A stretch of 64,000 nucleotides of DNA from SVQP01 sp045658965. Lineage in GTDB: Bacteria; Bacillota; Clostridia; Oscillospirales; CAG-272. Every line of letters begins with the position of its first letter. Position 1 is the stretch's first letter. A program made the translations under genes and the position numbers. The notes under the pieces were generated by a model, which saw only the letters and a program-made list of their open reading frames with translations, searched no databases and was not told where the DNA came from. Where the stretch lies: positions 1-64,000 of the forward strand of contig JAZOVZ010000025.1 in assembly GCA_045658965.1 (NCBI GenBank). Direction: 5' to 3'. This document shows positions 41,211-49,296 of this stretch, piece after piece.

Positions 41211-43784
41211 TTACATCTTGGCAGCCAATTTTCTGACAAAATCGTTGATCTCGTTGCTCACCTGTGTGATCTCGTTCCAAAATTCCTGCGCTGTCATGCG
41301 GGAGATGCCGTAGCTGACGGCAGAGAACTGCAGCAGTCTGTCTCCCGTGACCACACGGATGCTGTAGTCGGGTCCCAAGTCGTGCATGACCTGCTCGATA
41401 TACGCGTCCGCAGTCTGATCCTGCTTGGTGTACACGATGCGGTAGCCGTCGTGCCTGATCTCTGCACCCGCGCCGTCCTTGACCAAGTATGCGTCAAATA
41501 CCAAAAGCACGTCGGTTTTGGTAAAGGCGTGGTAATTGCTCATGATATCCATCAGCTCCTCGCGCGCCTTTTCCAGGCTGTAGTCTGCGACGGTTTTAAG
41601 CTCATCCCACGAATAGATCACGTTATATCCGTCCACGATCAAAAGATTCTTGGGGGATTTGACCGTTTTGGGCTTTCTCGGTGCTTTTCCGTTTGCAATG
41701 GTGATCTTGGGCTCGGTATATTTTTTTCTGCGGATCGGACCAAACTCGCGCAGCATGATCTGCTCCAGGTCCTCGTCGCTCAGCTCATATTTCTTGGCAA
41801 GTGTTTTCGCCTTGGGCATGACCGTGGCCGGTTGCGAAAGGGAAATGCCCGCATCAAGGTGCTTGTATGCGTCCACCTCCTGCCAAGGCACAACAAATCC
41901 CGCACCGTGCGCGCAGAATACCGAGTGCGGCGTGTTTTGCATATCCGCTTCGGGATCGTAACCCACTCCCGCAATGATCTCGTCTGCGTTGTGGCAGGGC
42001 TCGTAGCCGTCTGAGGTACAGAACAGTCTGCCCGTGCCGCGCGTGTAGGCAATGACCTCGCGCGTATAGTCGTGCAGGGTCGATACAGGTCCGCGACCTG
42101 TAATAACCGTGATTTCCTCGGTTGAGCTTTCCATGGCGTAGACCGCGCATCTTGCCTGCAGGTCGTTCATGGCGCGCCCCGTCATAGAGGCGGGGATCTC
42201 CAATCGGAATTTATAGAAAGGCTCCAGCAGAGTGCACCCTGCCTTCATCAAGCCGTGCCGTACCGCACGCAGGGTCGCTTCGCGGAAGTCTCCGCCCTCG
42301 GTGTGCTTCAAGTGCGCCTTGCCTGCCACCAGCGTGATCTTGGTATCGGTCAGCAATGCGCCGATGCGCGTGCCGCGGTGATCCTTTTCGTAAAGATTAT
42401 GCAATATCAGCCTTTGCCAGTTGAGATCCAGCACGCTTTCCGACACGCGCGAATCAAAGATCAGCCCCGTGCCGCTCGGCTGCGGCTCGATCAGCAGCTG
42501 CACCTCGGCATAGTGGCGCAGCGGCTCAAAGTGACCGACTCCCACCGCTTTTGCAGTGGCTTTTTCTTTGTATAGAATCTTGCCCGCGTCAAGCTCGCAA
42601 TCAATGGCAAAGCGGTCGCGGATCAGACGCTTTAGCAGATCGATCTGCACCTCACCCATCAGTCTTGCCTCGATCTGTTCAAGCTCCGCGTTCCAGTAAA
42701 GGTGCAGGGAAGGCTCTTCCTCCTCCAGCTCCTTGAGCTTGGGGAAATATACGGCAACGTCACAGCCCTCGGGCAATCCGATGCGGTAGGAGAGCACGGG
42801 CTCAAGCACGGGACCCATGCCGTCCGCTTCCAATCCCAGACCTTGCCCGATATAGGTTGCCGAAAGTCCGAGCAGCGCGACGATCTCGCCTGCCTCTGCT
42901 TTTTCGGTCTGCTCGAATTTGTCACCAGAATAAAGGCGCAGCTGCGTGATCTTTTCGGCATATTTCTTGCCGTCTGCACCGAGATAGCTGATCTCGTCGC
43001 GCGCTTTGATGCTGCCGCCCGTGATCTTGACGTAGGAAAGTCGCGTATTTCCCGCGCGTGCGATCTTGAATACCCGTGCACCGAAGGCTTGGGTGTCGTA
43101 CGCAGGTTCAAGGGTATAGGTGTCCAGCACGTCCAAAAGAAATGCCACGCCCTGCATGCGCAATGCCGAGCCGAACAGGCAAGGAAATAGGCGGCGCGCG
43201 CTGATCAGCTCGGCAATATCGCGCTCGTCAATAGACTCTCCGCCAAGGAAGCTATCCAAAAATTCTTCGTGCACCAAGGCAAGCCGCTCGTCAAGCTGCG
43301 CTTTGGTATCGGTATCAAAAAAGGGAATGACGCGCGAGGACAGTACCCCAAGCTCATCCGCAAGCTCTTGCTTTTGCTTGATGGCAATGTCGGTCTTGTT
43401 GACGAACAGCAGCGTAGGCACGTTGTAGTGCTCAAGCAGCTGCCAAAGCGTGCGCGTATGATTCTGTACGCCGTCCGTACCGCTGATTACCAAAATTGCA
43501 TAGTCCAGCAGCATCAGCACGCGTTCAGCCTCGGCAGAAAAATCCACGTGACCGGGGGTGTCCAGCAATATAAAGTCGCAAGCCTCGGTCGAAAAACGCG
43601 CCTGCTTGGAGAATACGGTAATGCCGCGCTCGCGCTCCACCGCGTGCGTGTCCAGATAGGTGTTGCCGTGATCCACGCGCCCCGGGGTGCGGATCTTTCC
43701 CGAAAGATAGAGCAACGCTTCGGAAAGCGTGGTCTTGCCCGCATCTACGTGCGCAAGGATGCCTATAGTCAGCTTTTTCTTCAT
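41211..43784 (-). CDS. TetM-like translational GTPase fused to Rae1/YacP-like NYN nuclease
   Basis: An 857-residue two-part protein. Residues 1-~665 follow the EF-G/TetM ribosomal-protection layout: GILAHVDAGKTTLSEALL (G1), RERGITVFSKQ (G2/switch), LLDTPGHVDF (G3), FVNKTD (G4), then domain II and the domain III-V regions with the MTGRAMNDLQ segment. A basic linker (RKPKTVKSPKN) leads to residues 713-857, an NYN/PIN-like domain with LLIVDGYNVI, VLLVFDAYLV, TKQDQTADAYIE and VVTGD, very close to YacP/Rae1, the ribosome-associated A-site mRNA endonuclease of Bacillus. I infer a ribosome-targeted RNase rather than simple tetracycline resistance. AAAGGAG precedes the ATG. Confidence 0.88.
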   Translation of the reverse strand: MKKKLTIGILAHVDAGKTTLSEALLYLSGKIRTPGRVDHGNTYLDTHAVERERGITVFSKQARFSTEACDFILLDTPGHVDFSAEAERVLMLLDYAILVISGTDGVQNHTRTLWQLLEHYNVPTLLFVNKTDIAIKQKQELADELGVLSSRVIPFFDTDTKAQLDERLALVHEEFLDSFLGGESIDERDIAELISARRLFPCLFGSALRMQGVAFLLDVLDTYTLEPAYDTQAFGARVFKIARAGNTRLSYVKITGGSIKARDEISYLGADGKKYAEKITQLRLYSGDKFEQTEKAEAGEIVALLGLSATYIGQGLGLEADGMGPVLEPVLSYRIGLPEGCDVAVYFPKLKELEEEEPSLHLYWNAELEQIEARLMGEVQIDLLKRLIRDRFAIDCELDAGKILYKEKATAKAVGVGHFEPLRHYAEVQLLIEPQPSGTGLIFDSRVSESVLDLNWQRLILHNLYEKDHRGTRIGALLTDTKITLVAGKAHLKHTEGGDFREATLRAVRHGLMKAGCTLLEPFYKFRLEIPASMTGRAMNDLQARCAVYAMESSTEEITVITGRGPVSTLHDYTREVIAYTRGTGRLFCTSDGYEPCHNADEIIAGVGYDPEADMQNTPHSVFCAHGAGFVVPWQEVDAYKHLDAGISLSQPATVMPKAKTLAKKYELSDEDLEQIMLREFGPIRRKKYTEPKITIANGKAPRKPKTVKSPKNLLIVDGYNVIYSWDELKTVADYSLEKAREELMDIMSNYHAFTKTDVLLVFDAYLVKDGAGAEIRHDGYRIVYTKQDQTADAYIEQVMHDLGPDYSIRVVTGDRLLQFSAVSYGISRMTAQEFWNEITQVSNEINDFVRKLAAKM

Positions 43785-43816
43785 GCGTATGCTCCTTTCT
43801 TTGGACTTACCCGATT

Positions 43817-43845
43817 ATTCTATCATATTTCACGCGCAAATTCAA
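43817..43845 (-). promoter_or_regulatory. Promoter of the TetM-like/NYN gene
   Basis: Minus strand: TTGAAT, 17-nt spacer, TAGAAT with TGA extended -10; 32 nt before the start. The leader is too short to hold a tetM-type attenuator. Confidence 0.65.
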
Positions 43846-43856
43846 GTGCAAAAGCC

Positions 43857-43885
43857 TTGAAAAATCACTTTTGCTGTGATATAAT
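43857..43885 (+). promoter_or_regulatory. Promoter of the Cys-pair membrane protein gene
   Basis: TTGAAA, 17-nt spacer, TATAAT with TGA extended -10, 28 nt before a GTG start; divergent from the promoter at 43817. Confidence 0.75.
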
Positions 43886-43913
43886 GATGAAAATAGCATA
43901 AGGAGTTCTTTAC

Positions 43914-44417
43914 GTGAAATATAGAGTATTATTTTTGACAGCTTTGTTATGGATCCTGCTGCTGTGTATGCTTCCCGCTGCAGCCCAAGAGGGATGCGAG
44001 CATGCGTACGGTGAATGGGTATTGACGCTTGCCCCCACCTGCGTGGAAAAGGGCGAGGTCAGCCGCACCTGCGCGCTTTGCGGAGAGGTGCAGACTGCTG
44101 CCGTTGCAGAAAGTGCACACACCGAGAGCGATTGGACGCTTGCCCAAGCACCCGAGGTGGGTGTTGCGGGCAGCATGCAAAAGACCTGCACGGTGTGCGG
44201 AGAGATACTGGCAACGCAGGAGCTTGCCGCGCTGCTCGAGCCGGAAACCGCAGCTCCGCAAACGCCGGAGCAACCGACAGAGACGGAGGATGAGCCTTGG
44301 ATCGAGATCACCTTGCCCGTGGCGATTGCTATCTGTCTTGCACCCAACGTTGTATTGGTCATCGTGCTGCTGATCCGTAAGATCAGACACAAGATCGCAA
44401 GTAAATATATGGATTGA
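43914..44417 (+). CDS. Exported, membrane-anchored protein with CXXC repeats
   Basis: A 167-residue protein starting at GTG behind AAGGAG. Residues 1-24 are a signal peptide (VLFLTALLWILLLCMLPAAA). Two imperfect repeats follow (GCEHAYGEWVLTLAPTC...RTCALCGE and SDWTLAQAP...KTCTVCGE), each with a CXXC-type pair, resembling the Cys-pair modules of clostridial surface proteins. A Pro/Glu/Thr stalk precedes a C-terminal TM helix (residues ~135-157) and a basic tail (RKIRHKIASKYMD). Probably a small surface-exposed redox- or metal-sensitive protein; function unknown. It is monocistronic. Confidence 0.72.
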   Translation: MKYRVLFLTALLWILLLCMLPAAAQEGCEHAYGEWVLTLAPTCVEKGEVSRTCALCGEVQTAAVAESAHTESDWTLAQAPEVGVAGSMQKTCTVCGEILATQELAALLEPETAAPQTPEQPTETEDEPWIEITLPVAIAICLAPNVVLVIVLLIRKIRHKIASKYMD

Positions 44418-44420
44418 CCT

Positions 44421-44460
44421 TTGGGGCTGCTTGATTTTGATGCAGCCCCTTTATTGTCTT
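44421..44460 (+). terminator. Intrinsic terminator
   Basis: GGGGCTGC and GCAGCCCC pair around an AT-rich loop, followed by TTTATTGTCTTTTT. Confidence 0.8.
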
Positions 44461-44512
44461 TTTGAACAAAATTTGCTTGCATTTCTTGTGCGCTATTTTT
44501 TGTCGTATTTCG

Positions 44513-44541
44513 TTGACATAATCTATATATTGTGATAAAAT
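44513..44541 (+). promoter_or_regulatory. Promoter of the uracil permease-like gene
   Basis: TTGACA, 17-nt spacer, TAAAAT with TGA extended -10. The 73-nt leader shows no PyrR-type or purine riboswitch fold that I can recognise. Confidence 0.78.
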
Positions 44542-44614
44542 GGACGTTAAGGGGCGTACAGGCACGATATGCTGTGCGCAATCCGAAAATTTCATAAGAA
44601 AAAGGGGAGTAACC

Positions 44615-46060
44615 ATGGCTAAAAAGTTAGTTTATGACATCCATGACAAGCCAAAATTCGGTAACATGCTCATCTTTGCTTTGCAGCAGGTGTTGGCAAT
44701 TTTGGCAGCAACCATTGCAGTACCCGCTATCATCGGGCTTCCGACGCAAATGCCCGCGGCAATCTTTGGCGCAGGCGTTGGTACGCTGATCTATCAGCTG
44801 TTCACCAAATTCAAGAGCCCTGTGTTCCTTGGCAGCTCGTTTGCATTCCTCTCCTCGCTGGGCGTTGCTCTTGCATACGGTTATTGCGGTATCATGATCG
44901 GCTCGATCGTAGCAGGTCTTGTATACGTAGTACTGGCACTGCTGATCAAGCTGGTTGGCACCAACTGGGTAACCAAGCTGATGCCCCCCGTTATCATTGG
45001 TCCCACCGTTACCATTATCGGTCTCTCCCTTGCAGGAAATGCAATGGGTGATATGGTCAAGGCAAACGCAGACGCTGTCAACGGCGGCTATAACCTCGTT
45101 GGTTTGCTTTGCGGTTTCATTACCTTCCTGACCGTTGTTATCTGCTCCACGCAGAAAAAGTTTACCATGCCCAAGCTGATCCCGTTCATCATCGGTATCG
45201 GTGCAGGCTATGCCGCAGCATCCGTATTCACCGTGATCGGCACGCTGGCAAATATCGAATATCTCCAGATCATTGACTGGTCTCCCGTTGTAAACAATTT
45301 CGTTGGTGCTGATGGCGCATTCAAGGGCATCTCCGCAATCTTCAGCCTGCCCAAGTTCGCACTGATCGAGGGTATCAAGGAACTTGTGAAGGGTGAATTC
45401 TCCGCAGAGATTCTGAAGGCTACCGCAGGTCAGGTCAAGCAGCTTGATTTCGGCGGTATTATGACCGTTGTTGTTGCATTCCTGCCCGTAGCACTGGTCG
45501 TATTTGCAGAGCATATCGCAGACCATAAGAACCTGTCCTCCATCATTGACCGCGACCTGATCAAGGATCCCGGTCTGTCCCGCACGTTGCTTGGCGACGG
45601 TGTTGGTTCTATTGCAGGTACTGCATTCGGCGTTTGCCCCAACACCACCTACGGTGAGTCTGTCGGCTGTGTGGCAATTACCGGTAACGCATCTGTCATC
45701 ACCATCACCACCACCGCTTTCATGTGCATGATCCTGTCCTTTGTCAGCCCCTTGATGGCTGTACTGCAAACCATTCCTTCCTGCGTTATGGGCGGTGTTT
45801 GCCTGACGCTGTACGGATTTATTGCAGTTTCCGGTCTTAAGATGTTCAAGGATCTGGATCTGAATGAGAACAAGAATCTGTTCGTCGTTTCCGCTATCCT
45901 GATCGCAGGTATCGGCGGTCTGACGCTGCAGATCCCTTACGCGATCGCAGACAACGGCGCAGTTGCAAAGACCCTGCAGGTCACCTCCATCGCAACCGCA
46001 CTCATTCTCGGTATCATCACCAACGCTATCCTGTCCAAGTTTGACAAGAAGGCGGAATAA
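44615..46060 (+). CDS. uraA: Uracil/xanthine permease (NCS2 family)
   Basis: A 481-residue nucleobase:cation symporter-2 permease with about 12-14 TM segments. The N-terminal FGNMLIFALQQVLAILAATIAVPAI, the GSSFAFLSSLGVAL segment, MPPVIIGPTVTIIGLSLA and the signature AEHIADHKNLSSI...DGVGSIAGTAFGVCPNTTYGESVG match UraA-type transporters. AAAAGGGGAG precedes ATG 44615; earlier in-frame sequence overlaps the promoter. Uracil is the likely substrate, xanthine an alternative. It stands alone, with its own terminator. Confidence 0.9.
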   Translation: MAKKLVYDIHDKPKFGNMLIFALQQVLAILAATIAVPAIIGLPTQMPAAIFGAGVGTLIYQLFTKFKSPVFLGSSFAFLSSLGVALAYGYCGIMIGSIVAGLVYVVLALLIKLVGTNWVTKLMPPVIIGPTVTIIGLSLAGNAMGDMVKANADAVNGGYNLVGLLCGFITFLTVVICSTQKKFTMPKLIPFIIGIGAGYAAASVFTVIGTLANIEYLQIIDWSPVVNNFVGADGAFKGISAIFSLPKFALIEGIKELVKGEFSAEILKATAGQVKQLDFGGIMTVVVAFLPVALVVFAEHIADHKNLSSIIDRDLIKDPGLSRTLLGDGVGSIAGTAFGVCPNTTYGESVGCVAITGNASVITITTTAFMCMILSFVSPLMAVLQTIPSCVMGGVCLTLYGFIAVSGLKMFKDLDLNENKNLFVVSAILIAGIGGLTLQIPYAIADNGAVAKTLQVTSIATALILGIITNAILSKFDKKAE

Positions 46061-46080
46061 TACGTAACCGTAACGTCTTT

Positions 46081-46117
46081 GCCCACCGCGAAAAATTTTC
46101 GCGGTGGGCTCTTTATA
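46081..46117 (+). terminator. Intrinsic terminator after uraA
   Basis: GCCCACCGCGAAAA and TTTTCGCGGTGGGC pair, followed by TCTTTAT. Confidence 0.85.
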
Positions 46118-46150
46118 TCTTGCACAGGGATGGTAAATCGTATATTTTTG

Positions 46151-46179
46151 TTGCATTTTTTTGCTTTATGTGTTATAAT
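46151..46179 (+). promoter_or_regulatory. Promoter of the PatB-like gene
   Basis: TTGCAT, 17-nt T-rich spacer, TATAAT with TGT extended -10. Confidence 0.7.
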
Positions 46180-46214
46180 GGCTATATACATGATAACGGA
46201 AGGGAAGAATACCC

Positions 46215-47420
46215 ATGCAATACGATTTTACCACGATTATGGACAGACGCGGCAAGGATGCGCTTGCCGTTGACGCACTTGGTCACGGTTGGGCACCGGG
46301 TGCACCCAAGGAGGGCTTTGACGCCATCCCCATGTGGGTAGCGGACATGAATTTTGCTACCGTACCCACCATTACAGATGCGATCATCGCGCGCGTCAAG
46401 CATCCTGCGTTCGGCTATTTTGAACCAAGAGAGGAATACTTTCAAGCGATTATTGACTGGCAGCGCGACCGCAAGGGCGTTGAAGGCTTGAAGCCTGAGC
46501 ATATTGGCTATGAGAACGGCGTGCTTGGCGGCGTGCTTTCCGCGCTTGCTACCATGTGTTCGCGCGGGGATAACGTGTTGGTGCTCAGCCCCTTGTATGC
46601 GGGCTTTCACGGTTCGCTTTCCAATAACGGCTATCATATCGTAGAGAGCCGCCTTGTTTTGGACGGGGAGAATACCTGGCGCATCGATTTTGACGACGTT
46701 GAGCAAAAGATTGTGCAAAACCGCATTCACGCAGCCATTTTCTGCTCGCCTCACAATCCTACGGGACGCGTTTGGGAGCGTTGGGAGATTGAGCGCATCA
46801 TGGCGCTGTTCCAAAAGCACGACGTGTACGTGGTTTCGGATGAGATCTGGTCGGACATTCTGCTGGACGGACACAGGCATATCCCCACGCAATCTGTCAG
46901 CGAGGATGCGAAAATGAGAACGGTTGCCATGTATGCCCCCTCCAAAACCTTTAATCTGGCGGGCTTGATCGGTGCGTATCACATCATTTACAACGACCGC
47001 CTGCGCGACCGCATGGCAAAGGAATCCTCGCTTTCCCACTATAATTCCATGAACGTGCTTTCCATGTACGCGCTGATCGGTGCATATACCGCCGAGGGAC
47101 GCGCGTGGGTGGATCAGCTTTGCGCAGTGCTCTGTGACAACGTGGATTATGCATGCAAATATATCGAGCAGCACTTCGAGGGCGTGAAAGTGTCCAAGCC
47201 TCAGGGCACGTATATGCTGTTTATCGATTGCTCCGAATGGCTGGCAGAGCACGGCAAAACGCTTGACGAGCTGGTCAAGGCGGGCTGCGACGTGGGCGTT
47301 GCTTGGCAGGACGGACGCGCGCACGGCGGTATCGATCAGATCCGCATCAACCTTGCGCTGCCCAAATCCTTGGTCATGGAGGCATTTGATCGCCTCGACC
47401 GCTACGTTTTCCATGCATAA
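46215..47420 (+). CDS. patB: PatB/MalY-family PLP-dependent C-S lyase
   Basis: A 401-residue fold-type I PLP enzyme. The start YDFTTIMDRRGKDALAVD, the PMWVADMNF loop, FCSPHNPTGRVW, VVSDEIWSDI and the Schiff-base Lys in APSKTFNLAGL match the MalY/PatB subgroup of cystathionine beta-lyases rather than standard aminotransferases; the C-terminus has RINLALPKS. It would split C-S bonds of cystathionine or cysteine conjugates to pyruvate, ammonia and a thiol. AAGGGAAG precedes the start. Monocistronic. Confidence 0.9.
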   Translation: MQYDFTTIMDRRGKDALAVDALGHGWAPGAPKEGFDAIPMWVADMNFATVPTITDAIIARVKHPAFGYFEPREEYFQAIIDWQRDRKGVEGLKPEHIGYENGVLGGVLSALATMCSRGDNVLVLSPLYAGFHGSLSNNGYHIVESRLVLDGENTWRIDFDDVEQKIVQNRIHAAIFCSPHNPTGRVWERWEIERIMALFQKHDVYVVSDEIWSDILLDGHRHIPTQSVSEDAKMRTVAMYAPSKTFNLAGLIGAYHIIYNDRLRDRMAKESSLSHYNSMNVLSMYALIGAYTAEGRAWVDQLCAVLCDNVDYACKYIEQHFEGVKVSKPQGTYMLFIDCSEWLAEHGKTLDELVKAGCDVGVAWQDGRAHGGIDQIRINLALPKSLVMEAFDRLDRYVFHA

Positions 47421-47435
47421 AATCAAAAAAACAAC

Positions 47436-47468
47436 AAAAAGATCGCAAAAAAACTGCGATCTTTTTTT
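47436..47468 (+). terminator. Intrinsic terminator after patB
   Basis: AAAAAGATCGCA and TGCGATCTTTTT pair around AAAAAAAC, with a T-run. Confidence 0.9.
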
Positions 47469-47613
47469 GTTGCGTATGAAACCTTGTTTGCATTACTAAA
47501 ATAAATGAACAAAGTGTGTATGTTTAGGCTGAAACAGCATCGGAAAAAGGGAAAAACGTCGCATTTCGGACAAAAAACAGCATAAAAATGCTTCAAAATG
47601 CATCAAACCCATG

Positions 47614-47636
47614 CGTCAAAATCTTAAGATTCGACG
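47614..47636. promoter_or_regulatory. Dyad symmetry upstream of the small protein gene
   Basis: CGTC-aa-AATCTTAAGATT-c-GACG is a near-perfect dyad ending 11 nt before a TATAAT at 47648-47653. It covers the expected -35 region, so it may be an operator; the -35 itself is poor. The rest of the 47470-47613 stretch shows no other structure that I can assign. Confidence 0.45.
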
Positions 47637-47688
47637 TATGCGGCGTGCTATAATGATTAGGACACTTTTGAATGCGGAGGATGGCAAT

Positions 47689-47955
47689 ATGATGCACCAC
47701 GAATCGGATGAGCAGATCTGTTCTGCTTCGTACAGAGCGGGAACCGTTGAGGTCACCGCTTCCTTGCTTGCAAGGGCAGAGGGAATGACGTTGCGTTATT
47801 GGATCGTATTGGAGCAGGCGGGAGACGGGCAGACGTGCGACCTTGGTACGGATATCATGAGCGCAAGAAAGCTGTTTTTTGACGTGGTATTCGGCGGTGT
47901 GACCGCTTGTACGCTGCAAGACGTGATAGAGGATCGGATGGGGACGCTTTTTTGA
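47689..47955 (+). CDS. Small protein, resembles DUF6514
   Basis: An 88-residue soluble protein. ATG 47689 (or the next codon, ATG 47692) follows CGGAGG at 8 nt, so it is chosen over the upstream in-frame start at 47611. The middle TVEVTASLLARAEGMTLRYWIVLEQ and the end DLGTDIMSARKLFFDVVFGGVTACTLQDVIED recall the small clostridial family DUF6514, with a TDxxxAxxL helix and a C-terminal LxDVxED motif. Function unknown. A possible -10 is at 47648-47653. Confidence 0.55.
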   Translation: MMHHESDEQICSASYRAGTVEVTASLLARAEGMTLRYWIVLEQAGDGQTCDLGTDIMSARKLFFDVVFGGVTACTLQDVIEDRMGTLF

Positions 47956-47986
47956 GTCAGATGTGCTATGATAGGTGTAGCCGTAC

Positions 47987-48015
47987 GGGAGTCGAACCAA
48001 TTCGGTTCGACTCCT
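47987..48015. repeat. Perfect hairpin with GAGTCGAAC motif
   Basis: GGAGTCGAACC and GGTTCGACTCC form an 11-bp stem with an AATTC loop, between the DUF6514-like gene and the tail-like gene. The GAGTCGAAC motif recurs in the repeats at 9.8, 10.0 and 18.8 kb. No T-run follows. Confidence 0.55.
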
Positions 48016-48046
48016 GTGCGACTGCAGAATAATCATAGGAGGTTTT

Positions 48047-48979
48047 ATGACGAAAACATATCAGGCAGAACATTTTACCGGAAAACAGTTGGATGACTTT
48101 ATGCACAAGGTCAATACGGGCGATCTTGCAGGTCGTGGCTTGCAGATCGACCAAAACGGTGTCATGCACTCTACCGTTCCGGGGTACACGACGTTGCGAT
48201 ATACTTACGTGCACAGCGGAAACAAGGAAATTCACGTCACGGCTTTGAATAATTCGACGGGCACGTTTACTTGTTCCGCGCATGGGCTTGCGCAGAACGA
48301 TATCGTGGTGGCAACCGTGCACTATCCGTACAATATCGCCTTGCCGTTCGATCACCTGCCCAAGGGCTTGAAGCTGGCAGTCACCTACAACAGCAACGTG
48401 GATTCGGCACAGAAATATTACGTGCAGGTCGTAGATGCCAATAGCTTCCAACTGAGCTTGGAGGCAGACGGCGCTGCGGTGACTTTTACGACCAATAACA
48501 AATTGGACTTAAGCAAATTCCATTTTGAGCAGGTGCCTACGGGTATGGAGCTGGAGATCGCGGAATTGGATTGCAAGGAATGTTTGATCGTGGTCAGAGG
48601 AAAGATCTTGAATTCCTTCCGCTTCGTGCGTCCAAGCAACATGATCCCGTACGGCACGGGCACCGGCATTCGCACAGGCGGTGTCAGCTTTGACTCTATC
48701 TCTTCTTCGGATAACAGCGGTTCCTGCAATCTTGGCGTGATCGGTTACAATTTCACGTACGCCACGCTGGAATGTAAGGTGATGGAGCATAATCAGGTAT
48801 ATCAGGTCAACAACATTGATTACGCCGTCTATTCGGAATCGGGCGTTCCGTACTATAAGCATGAAAGACAGTATTTCCATATGAATCTGACAGGCGACGT
48901 CATCGACGGCATCAAAATGTACGGAGACAAGGCGGGCGGATTTTTCAACGGAACCAAGGTGGAGGTGTATACGAGATGA
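48047..48979 (+). CDS. Beta-rich protein, possibly phage tail-fibre-like
   Basis: A 310-residue protein without signal peptide or TM helix. A central stretch reads TFTCSAHGLAQNDIVVAT...YYVQVVDANSFQLSLEADG, a pattern seen in receptor-binding or fibre proteins of phages (a transition 'H-G-L...G-D...V...N-x-F-Q-L' module). The remainder is beta-rich with Ser/Gly/Asn loops. It overlaps the following small gene by 4 nt, as a fibre gene and its chaperone often do. No other phage gene is adjacent, so phage origin is inferred. AGGAGG precedes the ATG. Confidence 0.5.
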   Translation: MTKTYQAEHFTGKQLDDFMHKVNTGDLAGRGLQIDQNGVMHSTVPGYTTLRYTYVHSGNKEIHVTALNNSTGTFTCSAHGLAQNDIVVATVHYPYNIALPFDHLPKGLKLAVTYNSNVDSAQKYYVQVVDANSFQLSLEADGAAVTFTTNNKLDLSKFHFEQVPTGMELEIAELDCKECLIVVRGKILNSFRFVRPSNMIPYGTGTGIRTGGVSFDSISSSDNSGSCNLGVIGYNFTYATLECKVMEHNQVYQVNNIDYAVYSESGVPYYKHERQYFHMNLTGDVIDGIKMYGDKAGGFFNGTKVEVYTR

Positions 48980-49239
48980 TCAAGCACAGAATTATTTGCA
49001 ACGCCAAGACGGGCGTGGTGACGCGTGAGCAGTTCGAGGACAACACCCCCGTTTGGGTCGACTACGCGGCTATGATCGAGGACTGCAAGCAAAGGCTGGC
49101 AGAGACCGATTACGTGGTCATCAAGATCGCGGAGGGGGCAGCCTCCCGCGCGGATTACGCGTCGGTCATTGAAGAGCGTATCGCACTCAGAGTGCGCATT
49201 GGGGAGCTTGAGCAGCTGCAAAGCGAGCAGACGGCTTGA
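48976..49239 (+). CDS. Small coiled-coil protein paired with the tail-like gene
   Basis: An 87-residue protein. Residues 1-35 (HRIICNAKTGVVTREQFEDNT) look like the short N-terminal module of phage tail-assembly proteins; the rest is helical with heptad-like spacing (ETDYVVIKIAEGA, RIALRVRIGELEQLQSE). It starts at ATGA overlapping the upstream stop and ends inside the -35 hexamer of the next promoter. A tail-fibre assembly or chaperone role is inferred from size and pairing only. Confidence 0.5.
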   Translation: MIKHRIICNAKTGVVTREQFEDNTPVWVDYAAMIEDCKQRLAETDYVVIKIAEGAASRADYASVIEERIALRVRIGELEQLQSEQTA

Positions 49240-49264
49240 CAGAATCGTTTCTTTGCGTTATAAT
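49236..49264 (+). promoter_or_regulatory. Promoter of the GH39 gene
   Basis: TTGACA, 17-nt spacer, TATAAT. The -35 overlaps the stop codon of the preceding small gene. Confidence 0.85.
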
Positions 49265-49296
49265 AGACGTAACGTAAAGTGAAAGGCGGTCAGAGT

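Noticed and set aside
41211..43784. Calling this gene an acquired tetracycline-resistance determinant
   Set aside because: It has a C-terminal NYN nuclease domain, lacks the long attenuator leader typical of tetM, has host-like codon use, and no mobile-element genes are adjacent.
44542..44614. Riboswitch or PyrR site in the uraA leader
   Set aside because: Only 73 nt, with no conserved purine-riboswitch core or PyrR anti-antiterminator that I could find.
47987..48015. tRNA remnant or phage attachment site (GGTTCGACTCC looks like a T-arm)
   Set aside because: The motif is one arm of a perfect 11-bp hairpin, a T-stem of correct geometry cannot be formed, and no acceptor or anticodon parts are nearby.
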